Notes: generated by a model from the sequence alone, not told the origin. DNA of 64,000 nt from Paracentrotus lividus (GCA_940671915.1 CALNVZ010002974.1:43927633-43991632); one strand, 5' to 3'. Shown: positions 21,036 through 33,639, numbered from the stretch's first letter. Program-made: numbers and translations.

Positions 21036-21595
21036 TCGGTGGTACTTAGTGGAGAGGATGTTTTTGTTAGTTTGCCTAATGGATTCTGAAAGAGTGCGAT
21101 CTATCAGGCTTTACCATTGTCTTTTGACTTCCTTCGTTCTCCGGCGCGACCGAAGCATGCAGCCAGCGCAAGCAATTATTGGACCCGGCCGAAGCTTCGG
21201 CATAGCTAAGCTCGGGAAGACCCCTCGATCTAACTCTACACAGTGTTGCTAGTGCTACTTCTCACTACTTCGAAGCGGGTATGAGATGTGACAGAAAACA
21301 AATAATTGTTCAATTAAACTCCAAATAAAGTGGAATGTTTGACACGAGAGCTTATTTTTTGTCACGAAAAATCAAATACATCAAAAATTGAAAGAAATAT
21401 TAAGACAAAAGATTAAGTTCAATTTTCGATCTTTCTAAATCTACCCATGTATGAATGAACTCAACCAAAAATCGGGGCTTTTTGATGATACTTGATTGGT
21501 TGAATAAATACGGTCGATCGCCATATAAGGGTCGTCTTATGAATGATGCATAAAAAGAAGTACGTCACGCATACATGCATAATAATGACTTTACC
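21036..21595. other. No gene recognised
   Basis: Mixed sequence with a GC-richer patch at about 21130-21250 (ggcgcgaccgaagcatgcag, gaagcttcgg). The short + frame across it has no motif. Nothing else is supported. Confidence 0.4.
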
Positions 21596-21735
21596 AGTGA
21601 TGATAGGCGCTCGGGCTGCTCGCCTGACGATCTCGGGCTTCGCCCTCGCCCATCAGCAGTCAGTCTCCTTCGCGCGACCAGTAACTTGCCCACTAGCCCG
21701 GCGCATATCAGATAGGCTAATGTAGGCCTGCCTAA
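21596..21735 (+). repeat. Diverged copy of the arm repeat block
   Basis: ccagtgatgataggcgctcgggc, then cttcgccctcgccc, then cttgcccactagcccg and gataggctaatgtaggcc. The order matches 14769-14855 (and 6590-6670 reversed), with extra bases between blocks. It shows the block is a dispersed family. Confidence 0.7.
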
Positions 21736-21893
21736 ATCTCTTCAATTAGCTGAAGTCACACTACCCATAATACTTACATGTAGTAGTCAGCAAAAATTCC
21801 CATTATCAGATCTCAAGCTCAAACTTTCCAGCTCAAACTTTGGAGAAGAAAAGACCAAATTGTCAGAATCTTGGTTATGAAACGATGACAATT

Positions 21894-22316
21894 ACCTTGT
21901 TTACACTGTGACTCGGGTCGCGGGTTCGACACGGCAATCGTGCTCGACACGGCAATTTTATGCCATGTAAACGGGATCAGTGTGATCCGCGACCCGGGTT
22001 CGACACGCCTTTTTTGCTTCGCCAAAATCGTAGGTTTCGATCCGGGAGGCGGGTTCGACACGGCAATTTTTATGTGTGTAAACAGAAAGCCGTGTCGAAG
22101 TCGATGACCTTGAGGTCAGATATGGAATTTGGCTATACATCGCAACACACATTAATGACGTCCCTTACTTCCGGTCATGATCTGGGAGCCGTGTTGAACT
22201 CGCCTTTTTTGTTGTGTATAAACACGATCACAGGTTCACTCTTTGCTGCTAAATTGCAGTGTCAAAACCCTTCCCGTGGATTCGACATGAGAGCCGAGTC
22301 TCAATGTAAACGCGGT
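21894..22316. mobile_element. Inverted-repeat element with TTCGACACGG core
   Basis: Ends are accttgtttacactgtgact and, reversed, accgcgtttacattgagact. The inside repeats gggttcgacacggcaattt in both orientations (about 21920, 21990, 22050, 22180, 22270), each next to a gtaaac block. It looks like a MITE grown from several nested or tandem units. No coding frame. Confidence 0.65.
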
Positions 22317-23725
22317 ATATAGTACAGATGTCTCCCTTGTTTGTTGGTTTCCGGGGTTGTTTGTCAAGTGATGTGTAGTACCAAGGAATGGAACCACAGA
22401 CATACATGCTATGTACATAGATAGAGTTACATGCATCAACAAAAACTTCAAAAAGTTTGGTTGCGCTAAAAACGCTCTTTCAAATTTATTAAAGTGATCT
22501 AATGCTTTTCACAATGTGACTGCACCTCCTATCCTGAGACACATAGGTATGTCACACCATCATAACAAGTGCAAATTACACAGATTAAATGCCTCTATAT
22601 TGACTGGTCTCACAAAGTGCCAGACACTTACTATACCTGGCATCAAAAGAAATTCATTTACCCGAGGGCAATAGTCTGCATGCAGAAAGCACTGGTTTGT
22701 TCCGTCTTCAATACGCTGCCGGTGATGTTGCACCTGAGTCAATATGGAGGTGCCATTAGTGATTTTTTAGACAAGTTGGAATTCAAGAATTGGTTCCTAC
22801 ACAAAGTTCTTATGTGTTTGAAGCTCCATATTCTTATGAACCCGTGGAGATTTTATGTTGTTGATAATTAATTATTCTTAAAAATAAATAACTCAATTGT
22901 TTTACAAAATATAAATGCAGAATATTTGTGTTTGAAATATTGAGCTGCATAAGTTTTTTTTTTCAATCATAATAATATTATATATTTTTCTCAACACATG
23001 TTACTTCCTAAATTAATGAAGAATATTCTCTCAAATAAGTACACTTTAGATGATAGGCAAATGCTTTAAAAAATTGCAGTGCAAAAAAAAAAGTCACTTG
23101 TTTCACAAAGTATACTGCGTTAGAATGTTCAGCTACATTACATAAATATTTCAGTATTAAAAAAAAAATCATGAAATAATACATATTTTCTCAACAAAAG
23201 TTGCTTCCTAAATTTATTAAAAGTTTTCTTTCAAAGAAGTACACTTTGGATGTTAGCCGAATGGTAACAAAACTGTAGTGCCAACAGTGTGTGCACCAAC
23301 AAGAAAACCGTGTAAATCCTATCATCAATATTATACATCATCAAAATTCCATTTACAAGCTAAGCACCTCAGGAAGTTCAAGCTCTGTGCAAAGTTTGTT
23401 GCCTGTTCTGCTTCTTCAGCACTGAGGAAATCAATACAGGTAAGACGGCCGGCGATGAAGAAACAGATGTCTTCCTCAAACGATTCCACATCTTCCACAA
23501 ACAACACGATACGCTCTGTTCAAGCTTGGCATCTGTCTTGGAAATACGTCATATCAAATATGGAACTTAGGGACCCTCCATGTACATCATCCACAACAAT
23601 TACCAAAAGTACAAAAAAGACAAAATCTTTAATTTTAGAGTCAATGCGAGTTCAAATTCAAATCAAGTGTAAAATTATTCTTCATTTCCCTCCATAAATG
23701 AACCCTTAATCCCTCAAACCATCCT
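22317..23725. other. No gene firmly recognised
   Basis: AT-rich, with poly-A/T runs and two similar blocks (about 22960-23060 and 23130-23260) sharing ttctcaacaaaagttgcttc, cctaaattt and agtacacttt, so a diverged direct duplication is likely. The only protein-like stretch is described separately at 23330-23530. Confidence 0.4.
23330..23530 (-). other. Weak coding-like stretch
   Basis: The - strand has an open frame of about 60 codons with balanced composition, including ERIVLFVEDVESFEEDICFF and LSAEEAEQATNFAQSLNFLR. It looks more protein-like than the Ser-rich frame opposite. There is no ATG in a good place, no recognised domain, and no neighbouring exon. It could be an exon of an unseen gene or a chance frame. 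Confidence 0.2.
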
Positions 23726-23880
23726 TGGTTATTTTCGCGATGAGTTTATTTTCGCGAATTTCGCAAGTCAGTCATCGCGAAAATTTCCACTAAAATACAA
23801 GGCTATTTATAGTAATGAAATCATCACCAAAATCGCGAATTTCCTCAACTAGTCCAATATCGTGAGCATATCTGTAGTAG
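23726..23880. mobile_element. 203 bp MITE, partial third copy
   Basis: tggttattttcgcgatgagt through gcgaatttcctcaactagtc corresponds to the first three quarters of the copy at 5417-5619. The left terminus is missing and the right end decays after tatctgtag. Confidence 0.75.
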
Positions 23881-24897
23881 CTATTACTCCTTCCACGGCT
23901 CATAATCACTCTTCTGATTTTTGTTCACAATAGCCTCTACCGCCCCACCCCAAACTGCCTGAACCTTTTGTCCTCAAACAGGTAAAGCTACCACATTGCC
24001 TGAAGCCTACATCATATTAAACAGTTAATTTAGTTTGAAATCAAATTAATTGACATATATCAACATACATACGTCAGGCACATATATGTGATACGTCTTG
24101 TCGAAATGAGAGAGAAGTCGCAGATCAAAGATCCGAGTAAATCGACAAACTGATAAAAAACTCAAAATTTTGAGGAAATTTTTTTTTTTTTTTTTTTTCT
24201 GGTTCTACCATGCTTCATCTTTGCTCTGTAAAAAAAATGAGTGAAAAATGATAACGGGAAAGTGGTAAAAAGCAGTTTTTCGGCGAGTGTTTTTTTCGGT
24301 CATAATTTTTTTTTCCGGACATACAAGCGCACGTCCACGCTCATTTCCCCTCTCCGTTTAGCTCCACCCTTAGCAACGCATGGCTTTTGTTTGTTGGACG
24401 TTCACGGTCATGTGTTGGTGGTGATTTCTATTGGCTTTTTTGTTCGTTTTTGTGAGCGAATAGCGAACTAACTCTCTTTAGCTGCACTCAGCTGTGCGAT
24501 GCCACAATTACCTGCTGTGAATAAAGCTGTTTCATCCGGGATAGCGGAGCACGCAAACGAATGTCAAATTCTAACAATCGGGTGGGGGTGGGGGGGGGGG
24601 TTATGTGGGGAAAAGCTACTTATTGCTTGACTTAGCTATCTGGATCCAAATGAATGTTAATTTCAGCATTTTATTTTAGGGGCCGCGATATCTGTTGTCC
24701 TGATGGAAATTAAAACCGTCCCTATAAACAAATTTGGTTCCATCAGGGAAACATAGAGCACACAAAAGAGGTGACGTGATCATTTAAAATTGAAAAAAAA
24801 ATATGGTTTTAAAATTGGTTGATATTGCATTATGTGGAAACCAATGAGCTAAGGGGGGGGGGGGAGTGGAAATCAATCTAGTTTATAACTTGCGGCT
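23881..24897. other. No gene recognised
   Basis: Contains poly-T at 24178-24199, a G run at about 24584-24600, another at about 24853-24864, and a CpG-containing stretch at 24290-24480 whose 76-codon frame (24241-24471) is Phe-rich and lacks motifs. Nothing is supported as a gene. Confidence 0.4.
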
Positions 24898-25250
24898 GGT
24901 ATCTCACTTTTTGGGAATCTTTGAAACACTTTAAGACGGCTTAGAAAACAAGTTTGAGACGAGTTGTTGAGACGTCGCGGAGACGTCTCCGGAACGTTTC
25001 ATGATCGCGGATACTTTGAGACATTTCTCTGAAACTGCTTTGAAACAGATATCAAAAGATAAAGTGTTCCATGAGTCGCGGAAGACGTCTCCGCAAAAAG
25101 AATAGAAGTTTTGTTTCCGCGAAGAATTAAATAGTATAGAGACGTCTCCTGAATTACGGAGACGGATTTCTCTTCATAAATTGCCGCTGAGCGTCTCGGA
25201 GACGTCTCTAATACTATTTATCCGTCGCGGAGACGAAATTTGTATTCGTA
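24898..25250. mobile_element. GAGACGTCTC element, copy A
   Basis: Begins with ggtatctcactttttggg and is packed with gagacgtctc, cgcggagacg and tttccgcg words in both orientations, with a mirrored half from about 25070. A long internal duplication is likely. It shares its start and words with copies at 27595-27842 and 28292-28431. Non-coding. Confidence 0.6.
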
Positions 25251-27594
25251 TTTCTGCAGTTTATTTTACAAAGTAATGTGTTTAAAAAGTAGCGTTTTAC
25301 TAAACACGACGAAACAAAATACGATTTATCTTAAAATAATTCATTTCTAAAAATTATTAATATCTTCTTATTACTGGTAACAAGTTTGATCAATAAAAGA
25401 CGAGATCGAGCAAAATAATTTACGTTTTTATTTTCATTGTCTTAAGCTAACCTAGCCACTCATAAAACGTGATCAGAAGAAATTCTAAATACATTCGTGA
25501 GGCGCAAATAATTTATTAAAACATTTTTGGAGGCTTATCTCTATCATATACTTATTCAAAGAATATAAACAAAATGCATAAAGCCCCTGTACAAGAAATT
25601 TAGTCTATAGACCTTATTATGTTTAAAATTTCAACAGAGTTCAGATCAAAAATGACTCGCTTTATTATGAGTAAGAGTACGCGATTGACATTCAAAGAAC
25701 GCACGCAAACATGGAATAAAACCCAAAAAAAGGTTTTAAAATAGTTTTGTTTCTAACTAATTTAGCGCCAGGATTGGTAAACACTTTTCTTAAAAGAGCG
25801 GACTTTTTCTTAAATTAGAAAAGAGCATGACGTTTCATTCATTTGACGAAGATATAAAACAACTAACCAATTCAGCTTCTTTTTTTTTTTGAGAAGATTG
25901 AACATCGCCGTAATTTCCGCTTGCTGCGCTTGCCCGATCATGCGTGACGGACGAGTATTGTTCTCTGTATACCTGAATGCAGCCTCCTCATTGGTCAATC
26001 GTTTCACCTTTGAACAAGTGGTTGCTAGGGCATTTCGGTGAGTACAGCGGTGACAGAGTGTTCTTATTTTTCTGGCGCGGGGGTACAAAGGAAGTCAAAC
26101 TTCGCAGACGTTTTTCTCTTGATTTTGATTTCCAAGAGCACAAATCTCCTCGCGTTTCAGAGGCTAATATCTCCACTTTTATTACTCTTTACAGTCGGGT
26201 TATATATCAAATTCAAGGCAATGAATCAGGGATCAATAATATCAATAAAATGGATTTCAAAAATTGCGAGTAGTCTCTCCTTTCGACGTGACGCATCACA
26301 TATCTTAAAGTAGAGGGAATGCATATTTCCAATTTTAAAGGGTCATGTTACTATTCCTTATAAACCTTTGTGACTACTATTTCATATGAACAGATCGGAT
26401 CGTTGCCAAGCATTTTTCAAGGGGATAGAGAGAAAGAGAGAGAGAGATAGTAAGAGAGAAGTAGGATAACCATGCATTTGAATGGGCTGATAATGGACAT
26501 GACTGGAGTAATGAACATGATATTCTTTCCATTCCTCATCTCCGTTTGCATGCATGTCATTCACACTCTTCCAGATGTCTCAATAATTTGTGGTTCAACG
26601 CACTGCCAAATCTAGTGCATGGCATGGCCAGGCTTTCAAAAAATATAGGGAGAACATGACGGCCGACCAAATTGATGTACATAGTCCCTAACATTATAAA
26701 ACTTGGGCGTTGGTGGACAATAGGGAAGTTTGATCCTTGTGTGTCATGTATTGTTAATATTAATTTGGATATCATTCATGTAACAACAGAAAATGTAATA
26801 ATTGATAAGTGTATTGTTATACCGAAATCCCCCAATTAAACACTATTCACAGTGCATAATCTTTGGACTGACAAAAAGCAGCACTATACTGGAAGAAGAA
26901 CAAGAAGAAGAAGATTGTCACAAACTGTCCTGTGACCTATTGCAAGGTTTTATATCAACAGAAACATATTCATTCTTATTTCATTTGAATCCATTTACCA
27001 TTCATTCAAAAATATAACAAACTGTAAAACTCTTGACTATCAGAAAAAAAAATCAAAAATTATGTTGGACTATATTATCACCTTGGAGAATCCAAAGTAA
27101 ATGGACAAAAACAGCTACCATTTCCTGTGAATTGGTAGGCCTACATTGTATTTTGTATGTTTCCCCAAGTCAAATCAAAAGAATGTGTAGCCCTAAAAAA
27201 TAAAACCATATTTTTTTACCCTAATGCACCCCCTCATCGTCTTTCATTGCACTGTCAGAAATCTTGTCAAAACATAATATGTTAGGATTGCAACGATGAA
27301 TGATGAACATGATGTCATCATATCACTACATCAATATGAGAATGTAACACAATCTCTGCTTCTCTTGTGGCCTATGCAATCTGAAGCCAGGTGTGAGAGA
27401 TGTTTCAAGTCTCAATACCAGTCGGCAAGCAGGGACTCTTAATAGGCACTGTTACATCTTACCGTTAATGTACCAACTAACATCCTCATTTATCTGCGTC
27501 ATAATTTTCAGTAAGTTATAAAATTGTGATAATGAAAATAGCCCCTAGATGACGATGATTGCTTTCGATCAATCCAAATGTACTCCTAAAGACG
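25251..27594. other. No gene firmly recognised
   Basis: Includes a GA microsatellite at about 26420-26460 and a patch at about 25940-26110 with a CCAAT-like cattggtcaatc and ggttgctagggca, which might be a promoter but has no exon below it. The overlapping frames at 25977-26313 are short and show no domain. Confidence 0.4.
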
Positions 27595-27842
27595 ATATCT
27601 CACTTTGCGGAGATGTCTCTGCGACTCTGACATACACGGACGCCTCCGATAATATTTTTCCGTCACAGAAAAAAAAATCATAGATTTAAGCATGTTCAAT
27701 TTTCTGGTGACTCGTGAGAGAAGTCTTTGGGACGTCTCAAAGTTATCTTCGCGACTAGTCTCAAAACCATCTCATATCCGTATCAAACCCATCCAGATCC
27801 CTAACTAGTTGCAAACCTGTCTTCTGGCAAGTAAGAGAACAC
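27595..27842. mobile_element. GAGACGTCTC element, copy B
   Basis: Begins atatctcactttgcggagat and ends ggcaagtaagagaacacc, matching the termini of copy C with substitutions. Internal words gacgtctc, ccgtcacag and tctcatatccgtatcaaacc are eroded. Confidence 0.6.
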
Positions 27843-28291
27843 CATGAGCATTCTTGTTTGTCCATGAGAACAGAGTCTAAATACATTTTGTAGAAGAGTA
27901 ACCTGCACTTCAAATCTCAATCCCTCTTTCAAAAAAACGTTTCTTTTCCTTTCAATTCACCTTTAAAGATGGGACAAAAAGAATCCATAAATACCTGTTT
28001 AAGGAGCTAATCCAGGCCTTGGGATCCACATTTAGCAAACAAGTCACTTATCTTCTTAAGATGGGATAATAGAGGGTGTTGGAAGGGTACTCTTTATCCA
28101 AAGCCAATGGATAGCTTTGAGGAATTCCATCAAAAGAAAAGAGATCCAAGATCCATTTCCTCCTTGAGAAATGGCCCTCCAACTTCGCAGGTTAGTAAAT
28201 TGCAGATCCAAATTTGTATGAAAACATTTGAAATTCCACTATTCTTCCCTCAGTATCACTCCCTAATTATTTTCCCTAGTTCCCTAATGGC

Positions 28292-28431
28292 AGTATCTCA
28301 CTTCGCGGAGATGTCCCTGCAACTTGGACACTCAGAGACGTCTCCGATACTTTTTCCTGTCGCGTTTCAAAACCGTATCAAAATGGTTCCAAATCGGTCT
28401 CCAATATCCCTCTCATGGCAAGTGAGATACC
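28292..28431. mobile_element. GAGACGTCTC element, copy C (short, clean)
   Basis: A 140 bp unit with ends gtatctcactt and aagtgagatac, reverse complements of each other. Inside are cgcggagatgtccctg, agagacgtctccgatac and gtcgcgtttc. It appears the most compact of the three and defines the termini of the family. Confidence 0.75.
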
Positions 28432-31400
28432 ACCATGAGTATGGCAGATTCAGAGATAAATAGCCCAATATTCCTGAACCCACAATACATTACTGTATCA
28501 CAATACTGGAAGAAAGTGATAATGACCGGTAACATCAATAGCTTCCTTCATACCTTTAAAAAGACTCTAAAATTAGCTGTATAGCTGGCTCATTGAACTT
28601 GCTTGGGTTATGTTATCTTCCTCTGACAGTCTTGCAAATTCTCTTCTGATAGCAAGAGAGGTGATATCAAGTGTGAAAGTATGAATCAACGTCCTTTTTC
28701 CTCTTAATAGCAGAAGAAATGAAGCTGCACTGATGGTGATCCATACAGAGAATGTAAGAAAATGAGTGTGAGCTAACAACACATTTCATTTTCCATCAAG
28801 AGGCATAGTTTGATGCCCACCGCCATAAACGCTAAGCAATAGCAGTCTTCAATGAGCCAATCCTGATAATTACTCCCATACTCTATCACATTAATAAATG
28901 TCAAATGAATATTCATGGTAGATTTTGCCACCTTTGCCATCTTCAGACCTTATTTATTTGTTGACAGAGCTCCATATAGACAATCTGTGGAAGGATGAGC
29001 ATGATATTTGAATTTCTGAGAAATACAATTATACAGACAAGTATTTTTTAAAGACTGTCCATAATTATTTATTCCCTACCATGATCAATGTAAAACTTTA
29101 ATATAGTCCTACTCTAGCAAAAAACAATACAATATAACTTAACACAATTTTGCAAAGAGAACTAATCAAAAGGAGTGTTACATTTAATATACCCAAGACA
29201 CATTGTTTAGATACACTACAAAGCTTATTTTACTACCAATATGATCAATACTGATATTGATTTGTGCAAAGCAATCATAACAAAAAAGGCTGAAGAGAAC
29301 ATTTGCAATGTTTACAAAAATAAGTTTACTGTACATTTCAAATTTGGCATTCACTTCATTTTCAATTTACCTAGGAGGTTTAATCTCCTTGAGACTTTCT
29401 AAGAAACTGAAAGTAAAATTTAGTATTTACCAAAGTACCAAGAGTAGGCCTATACACTCTCTAGACTAAAATTAGATAAGCCTTTATTTAATATTTAGTC
29501 ATTTTCAGATAAGTATATTTATTCATAATTTTCGTCTGGTACATATATAGACTACATGGAAATGTTATCAAGCTACATGTATGCATCATCATGGTAAGTC
29601 TTCTTTAGATTTCCCCTTAGATTTTTGTCTGAGGGTTGCTTCATGTCACGTCTCACAAGATAATCAATGTATTTTCATGGCCATCTGATTTCCTTCATTT
29701 TGAGGTTGTTAAGCCTCATTTGAATATTGATTTTTATCACCATAATGTGTCCATGAAAAGCACCAGTCATGTTGTATTGATCTCAAGGCATGTGGTTTCA
29801 CAACCAGATCAATTAACTTTTATCTTGTATTTTACAACTCTAACTGTTAACCAGAATTGCCCTAAATGTTAGCTAATTTGCATGTTTAGAGGGAAAAGTA
29901 TGCCATTTATTCAAAGTTTACAATAAGTTTCCTCATTTCCTTTTGAATGTTTTGGAGCAATCAAAATTGAAAGCCACTGGATTACTATCACTCATAATAT
30001 TTCCTACATAAGGTAATCATTTCAATTAATGCCAAAAAACAGAACTGTTGAAACTGCTTATCCAATAAAAGAGAGCTAGTGGAGTAAAATTGAGTCATAA
30101 GGAGCCTGAGCTTTCGAACCTAGCAGAATCTTCATCATAAAATTAATTTTAATTAATCTAAAAGTAACTGATGATTCTAGCAGGTCCTGCAAAATTAGAA
30201 CCCATTAAAATGAGAGCAAAGTTTGATGCACCATACTAATGGTCCCAAACACACATTACGTGAAGATGGTTTGAAGAAAGTTAATGAGACATAAAAAGAC
30301 TTTGACAGGTTTCAAACATAATAAACATCCTTGGTTCCTACAGTGCAGCCGCCATATCATTATCCACTGAAATCTTAAAAGCACATAATACCCGGTAATA
30401 GCCCAATCTAACAACCATCAAGTATCACTTATCAGTCTTTTCCAGATTCATGGATGTTCATAGAAAACATGGGTAGGACCAATAGAAGCCTAATAATTTA
30501 CAACCCCCCCCCCATCCCCACCCCTTCCAAATGAGCAACACATACCATAAGCATAATATGCACAATCTCAAATTGACTCTTTACACAAATTATCCCATCC
30601 TTCTTCGTGTCTATTAGTCACTATTCCATAGGATTCCTATTCAATTTTCAACCAATGATCTCAAAATACCAAAGCGATTATTCCAAGGTTCCCAAACATC
30701 CCTGTTATCATACCTTGCCAACATTTTGAGTTCCAAATATAGGGACAAAGTGGGAATACAAATTTTTAAAAATAGGCGACAATTCTGTATTTCCTATAGA
30801 TTACTATACACAGATTTTTTCAAAAAAATAGCGGACAAAGAGGTTGTAAATGGTGATAAATGCTCCTTCTTTTTCCATAAAATAGGACTTCCTACTAAAT
30901 AGGGACAGTTGGCAAGTAGCTGTATTCACCTGTCAGAAGCATGAAAGGGGGCATGTCTGCACCCCTGCACAACCACAGGGGTGCTTTGTACTTTTTCATA
31001 ATTGTGGTAGATCTGCACTCATGTCATTCATAACAGATCATGAGTATTATAGTAGAAAGAATATACTCTGATGGCAATCAATAACCCTTGTATAAATGTT
31101 AAGGAAATTGTTAAACTTTTTTTTTCTTCTTTTTTTTAACTGACAAGACATCTTCCATCATCTTTCAATTTCCACCATTCAAATTTCTCCAAACGGATGG
31201 GCCTCAAGCTAAAAATAATATATTTCAAACTTATCTTTGTTTGTCCAGAGTTTTATAAGAATAACTTGAAAAAGAAAAGTACAGTCTCTGTATTAAACCT
31301 TCTATGCACATGATGGCTGTACAACTATGGATTTTTCAAAACTCAGACTAAAAACTCGATAAATGTAGACCTATATAATACAACCCAGTCTCATGGGTCC

Positions 31401-32454
31401 ACATTTTTGTTTATTGACTTTTTTGTCCAACATTTTCTTTACCTTTAACCCGGACTCACAACTTTAGGTACCACACCATATTGTTTTACATTAATTGACC
31501 GAGCATGATCTGCAATTATGGGGGTAAATCCTCATTTTCATTCAACATTTGTAACAAACTAACATTGTAGCCTCCTTCTTTCTGCATAATTTTTATATCC
31601 ATCTACATTTTATTCCTCTTAAAATAAAAGGCTGCCAATATGAACAACCAAAACAACCATCGCATTACATCAAACTCAAATAACCAAATTCATTTTGGGA
31701 GTGACAACGAAGAGTCAACTCAAATTAAATTGATTTTACGTCATCAATACATGTGTATTAAACTTGTAAGAAACTCACCTGCGCCTCCTTGCTGTTTGAC
31801 AGGGATTCCTAGACCAACAGGACAGGTACCCAACTGCTACCACTGGTGCTAGATCCCAAAGTAATAATAGTCCAGGTAATTTGGTTGGCTTTGATCCGAG
31901 ATCCGAGTTAGCTAGGCCTCCTTCAAGCTTATTTTTTATTTATAAGTCTATGAAGTAAACATAAACACAAATAAATCGTCAGGAACAGCGGCTTCCGAAA
32001 TTGTGACAAGTAAAAATTGATAAAGATCCTAAAAGTATTGTGACCGATGTCAACTTCGAGCTTGTACACAGCGTATGGTACAGACGTCAATGAATGAAAT
32101 GTCACGCCACATACATTCCCGATATATGTGTATTGTCAGCAATGTGCGTGTGTGTACAATGTACACAACACATGTGTGCCTTTTTTACTACCACCAAGCA
32201 ATGGGGGTGTGGCCTTGGCAGGGGAGGCTCTGATTGGCTGATTCCAAGGAACTACCAGCCAACCAAACGACCTTGCTTTACTTTGGTGAAAACTATTTTG
32301 TGTGTATTTGAAAACTAGAAATAATTCTTGCTAAAAGAAATGATTCAACATGTGCATAAGTTTACATTTGATGTAAATTATTTTGAAATTTTGAATCATG
32401 AAGGAAACTGACCAGAAATATATATATGATATGAAAAAATGAGCAAAGAAAATG
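28432..32454. other. No gene recognised
   Basis: AT-rich non-coding DNA. A consensus-like splice donor on the - strand (gcag|gtgagt, about 31779-31784) follows a GC-richer stretch, but no further exon is found. The short frames at 28573-28782 (-), 29636-29872 (+) and 31640-31852 (+) have no recognisable motif. C run at 30506-30514. Confidence 0.4.
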
Positions 32455-32667
32455 GGGTACCATCGGGACTCGAACCAGAGACCTCCTGGGGGGCATTTCA
32501 TCAAAGGACTTGTCGGACGTTTTATCCGACCAATTTGCTGTCAGCCAATCAGCTGTAAGCATTTCAGTAGCTTATAACAGTTTGTCGGATAAAACGTCCG
32601 ACAAGTCCTTTCATGAAACGCCCCCCTGGTTACAAGTCAGGCGCTCTACCATCTGAGCTATAGTAAG
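32455..32667 (-). tRNA. tRNA-Thr(TGT)-like gene split by a MITE
   Basis: On the - strand, 32667-32630 gives a tRNA 5' half: an A box (tagctcagatgg), a D stem gctc/gagc and an anticodon arm with loop cttgtaa, anticodon TGT, hence threonine. The 3' half (32484-32455) gives the variable loop aggtc, a B box (ggttcgagtcc) and the acceptor strand. A pol III-type tttt follows within a few bases. Between the halves lies a 135 bp inverted-repeat element plus its 5 bp target copy, inserted after position 43. Without it the molecule folds with normal spacing, but has mismatches: two at the acceptor tip, one each in the anticodon and T stems. It may therefore have been a pseudogene or tRNA-derived repeat already. 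As it stands it cannot give a normal tRNA. Confidence 0.7.
32490..32624. mobile_element. 135 bp MITE inside the tRNA-like gene
   Basis: Termini ggggcatttcatcaaaggac and, reversed, ggggcgtttcatgaaaggac continue into cttgtcggacgttttatccg, so about 45 bases at each end are inverted repeats. The target duplication is cctgg at 32485-32489 and 32625-32629. The centre is about 45 bases with no coding potential. The 5 bp duplication limits the possible superfamilies but I do not assign one. Confidence 0.85.
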
Positions 32668-33309
32668 CCCCGGATGGGGTCGTCCCTAATACCCGTTAAC
32701 TCTTCAAATTATTTTGAATACAATACTGAAATATTTTGTTTTTCATGGCACATGTCTTTACAACTCTAAAAATTAGTATTTCTTCACATGCTGAACATTT
32801 TGCCAGAATGTTCAATTGTTTGTGTTTTTGTAGTCCACCCCCTGGACTGTAGTTCACTATGGTATTACCATACATACGCACACACGGCGCGTACGTACCC
32901 ACATAACGTACACGTACACGCCAGAATATCAATACCTAACTACATATATTTTTCGAGAAAGTGATTCGTGGGGGCAAGTGAATTCGTTGGGTAAGTGAAT
33001 TTTAGGAATCGCGCGCAGCGGACTAGCGCGCGTAGATCGGAAAGGCAAGGGGCATCATATTATATCGTCCAGGACGTGGACTAGTTTTTTGTTGCAAGGA
33101 TGTTTCGTTTTCAAAAATATGCCTCTCTTCGTATTTTACTACTTCTTTGAGAGTGTCAATATGGACAAACTATAAAGTTGAAACCTCTTGTCTGTTTTTA
33201 TTACTTGAACAAACAAAGACGTGCAAATATTTTGATAGGCTCAGAAATAGGATGAGATTAGATTAATTGATAACAAAGTCTCTCCAATTGACCTCTTTGA
33301 TTTTGTGCT
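32668..33309. other. No gene recognised
   Basis: Contains CpG-bearing patches (about 32883-32930 and 33008-33040, with cgcgcgcagcgg and tagcgcgcgtag) and otherwise AT-rich sequence. No frame of note. Confidence 0.4.
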
Positions 33310-33310
33310 C

Positions 33311-33364
33311 ACCCCCCCCCTCTCTCTCTCTCTCTCTCTCTTCTCTCTCGCTCTCCGTCTCTCT

Positions 33365-33413
<49 letters not shown>
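33311..33413. repeat. CT microsatellite
   Basis: A run of ccccccccc followed by about 100 bases of ct repeats with few interruptions (ttc, gctc, cgt). The + frame across it is a Ser/Leu artefact. Confidence 0.95.
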
Positions 33414-33417
<4 letters not shown>

Positions 33418-33639
33418 CCATTATCTCTCAACATTTTACAACTAAAATTTTGGAGCTGCTCGCGGTCTTGTGTCGACTAGACGTTCTGAAAACAAGTTTT
33501 AATCCCATCGTATTTGTATTGTTTATATTATCTTGTTTAGATTCTGGAGCTCTGTTCCAGTTGGGTGTCTATCATTTTGCATTCCGAAGCCGAATCCTAT
33601 TTCACAATTCAATCATAACTGAATCCTTTGTATGAAAAG

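Noticed and set aside
25940-26110. CCAAT-like and X-box-like motifs
   Set aside because: Single short matches with no exon downstream; expected by chance in this length.
31779-32080. Possible 5' UTR exon on the - strand with a gcag|gtgagt donor
   Set aside because: No further exon, no ATG and no acceptor partner could be found within the window.
33267-33635. 122-codon frame
   Set aside because: Dominated by Ser-Leu repeats from the CT microsatellite.
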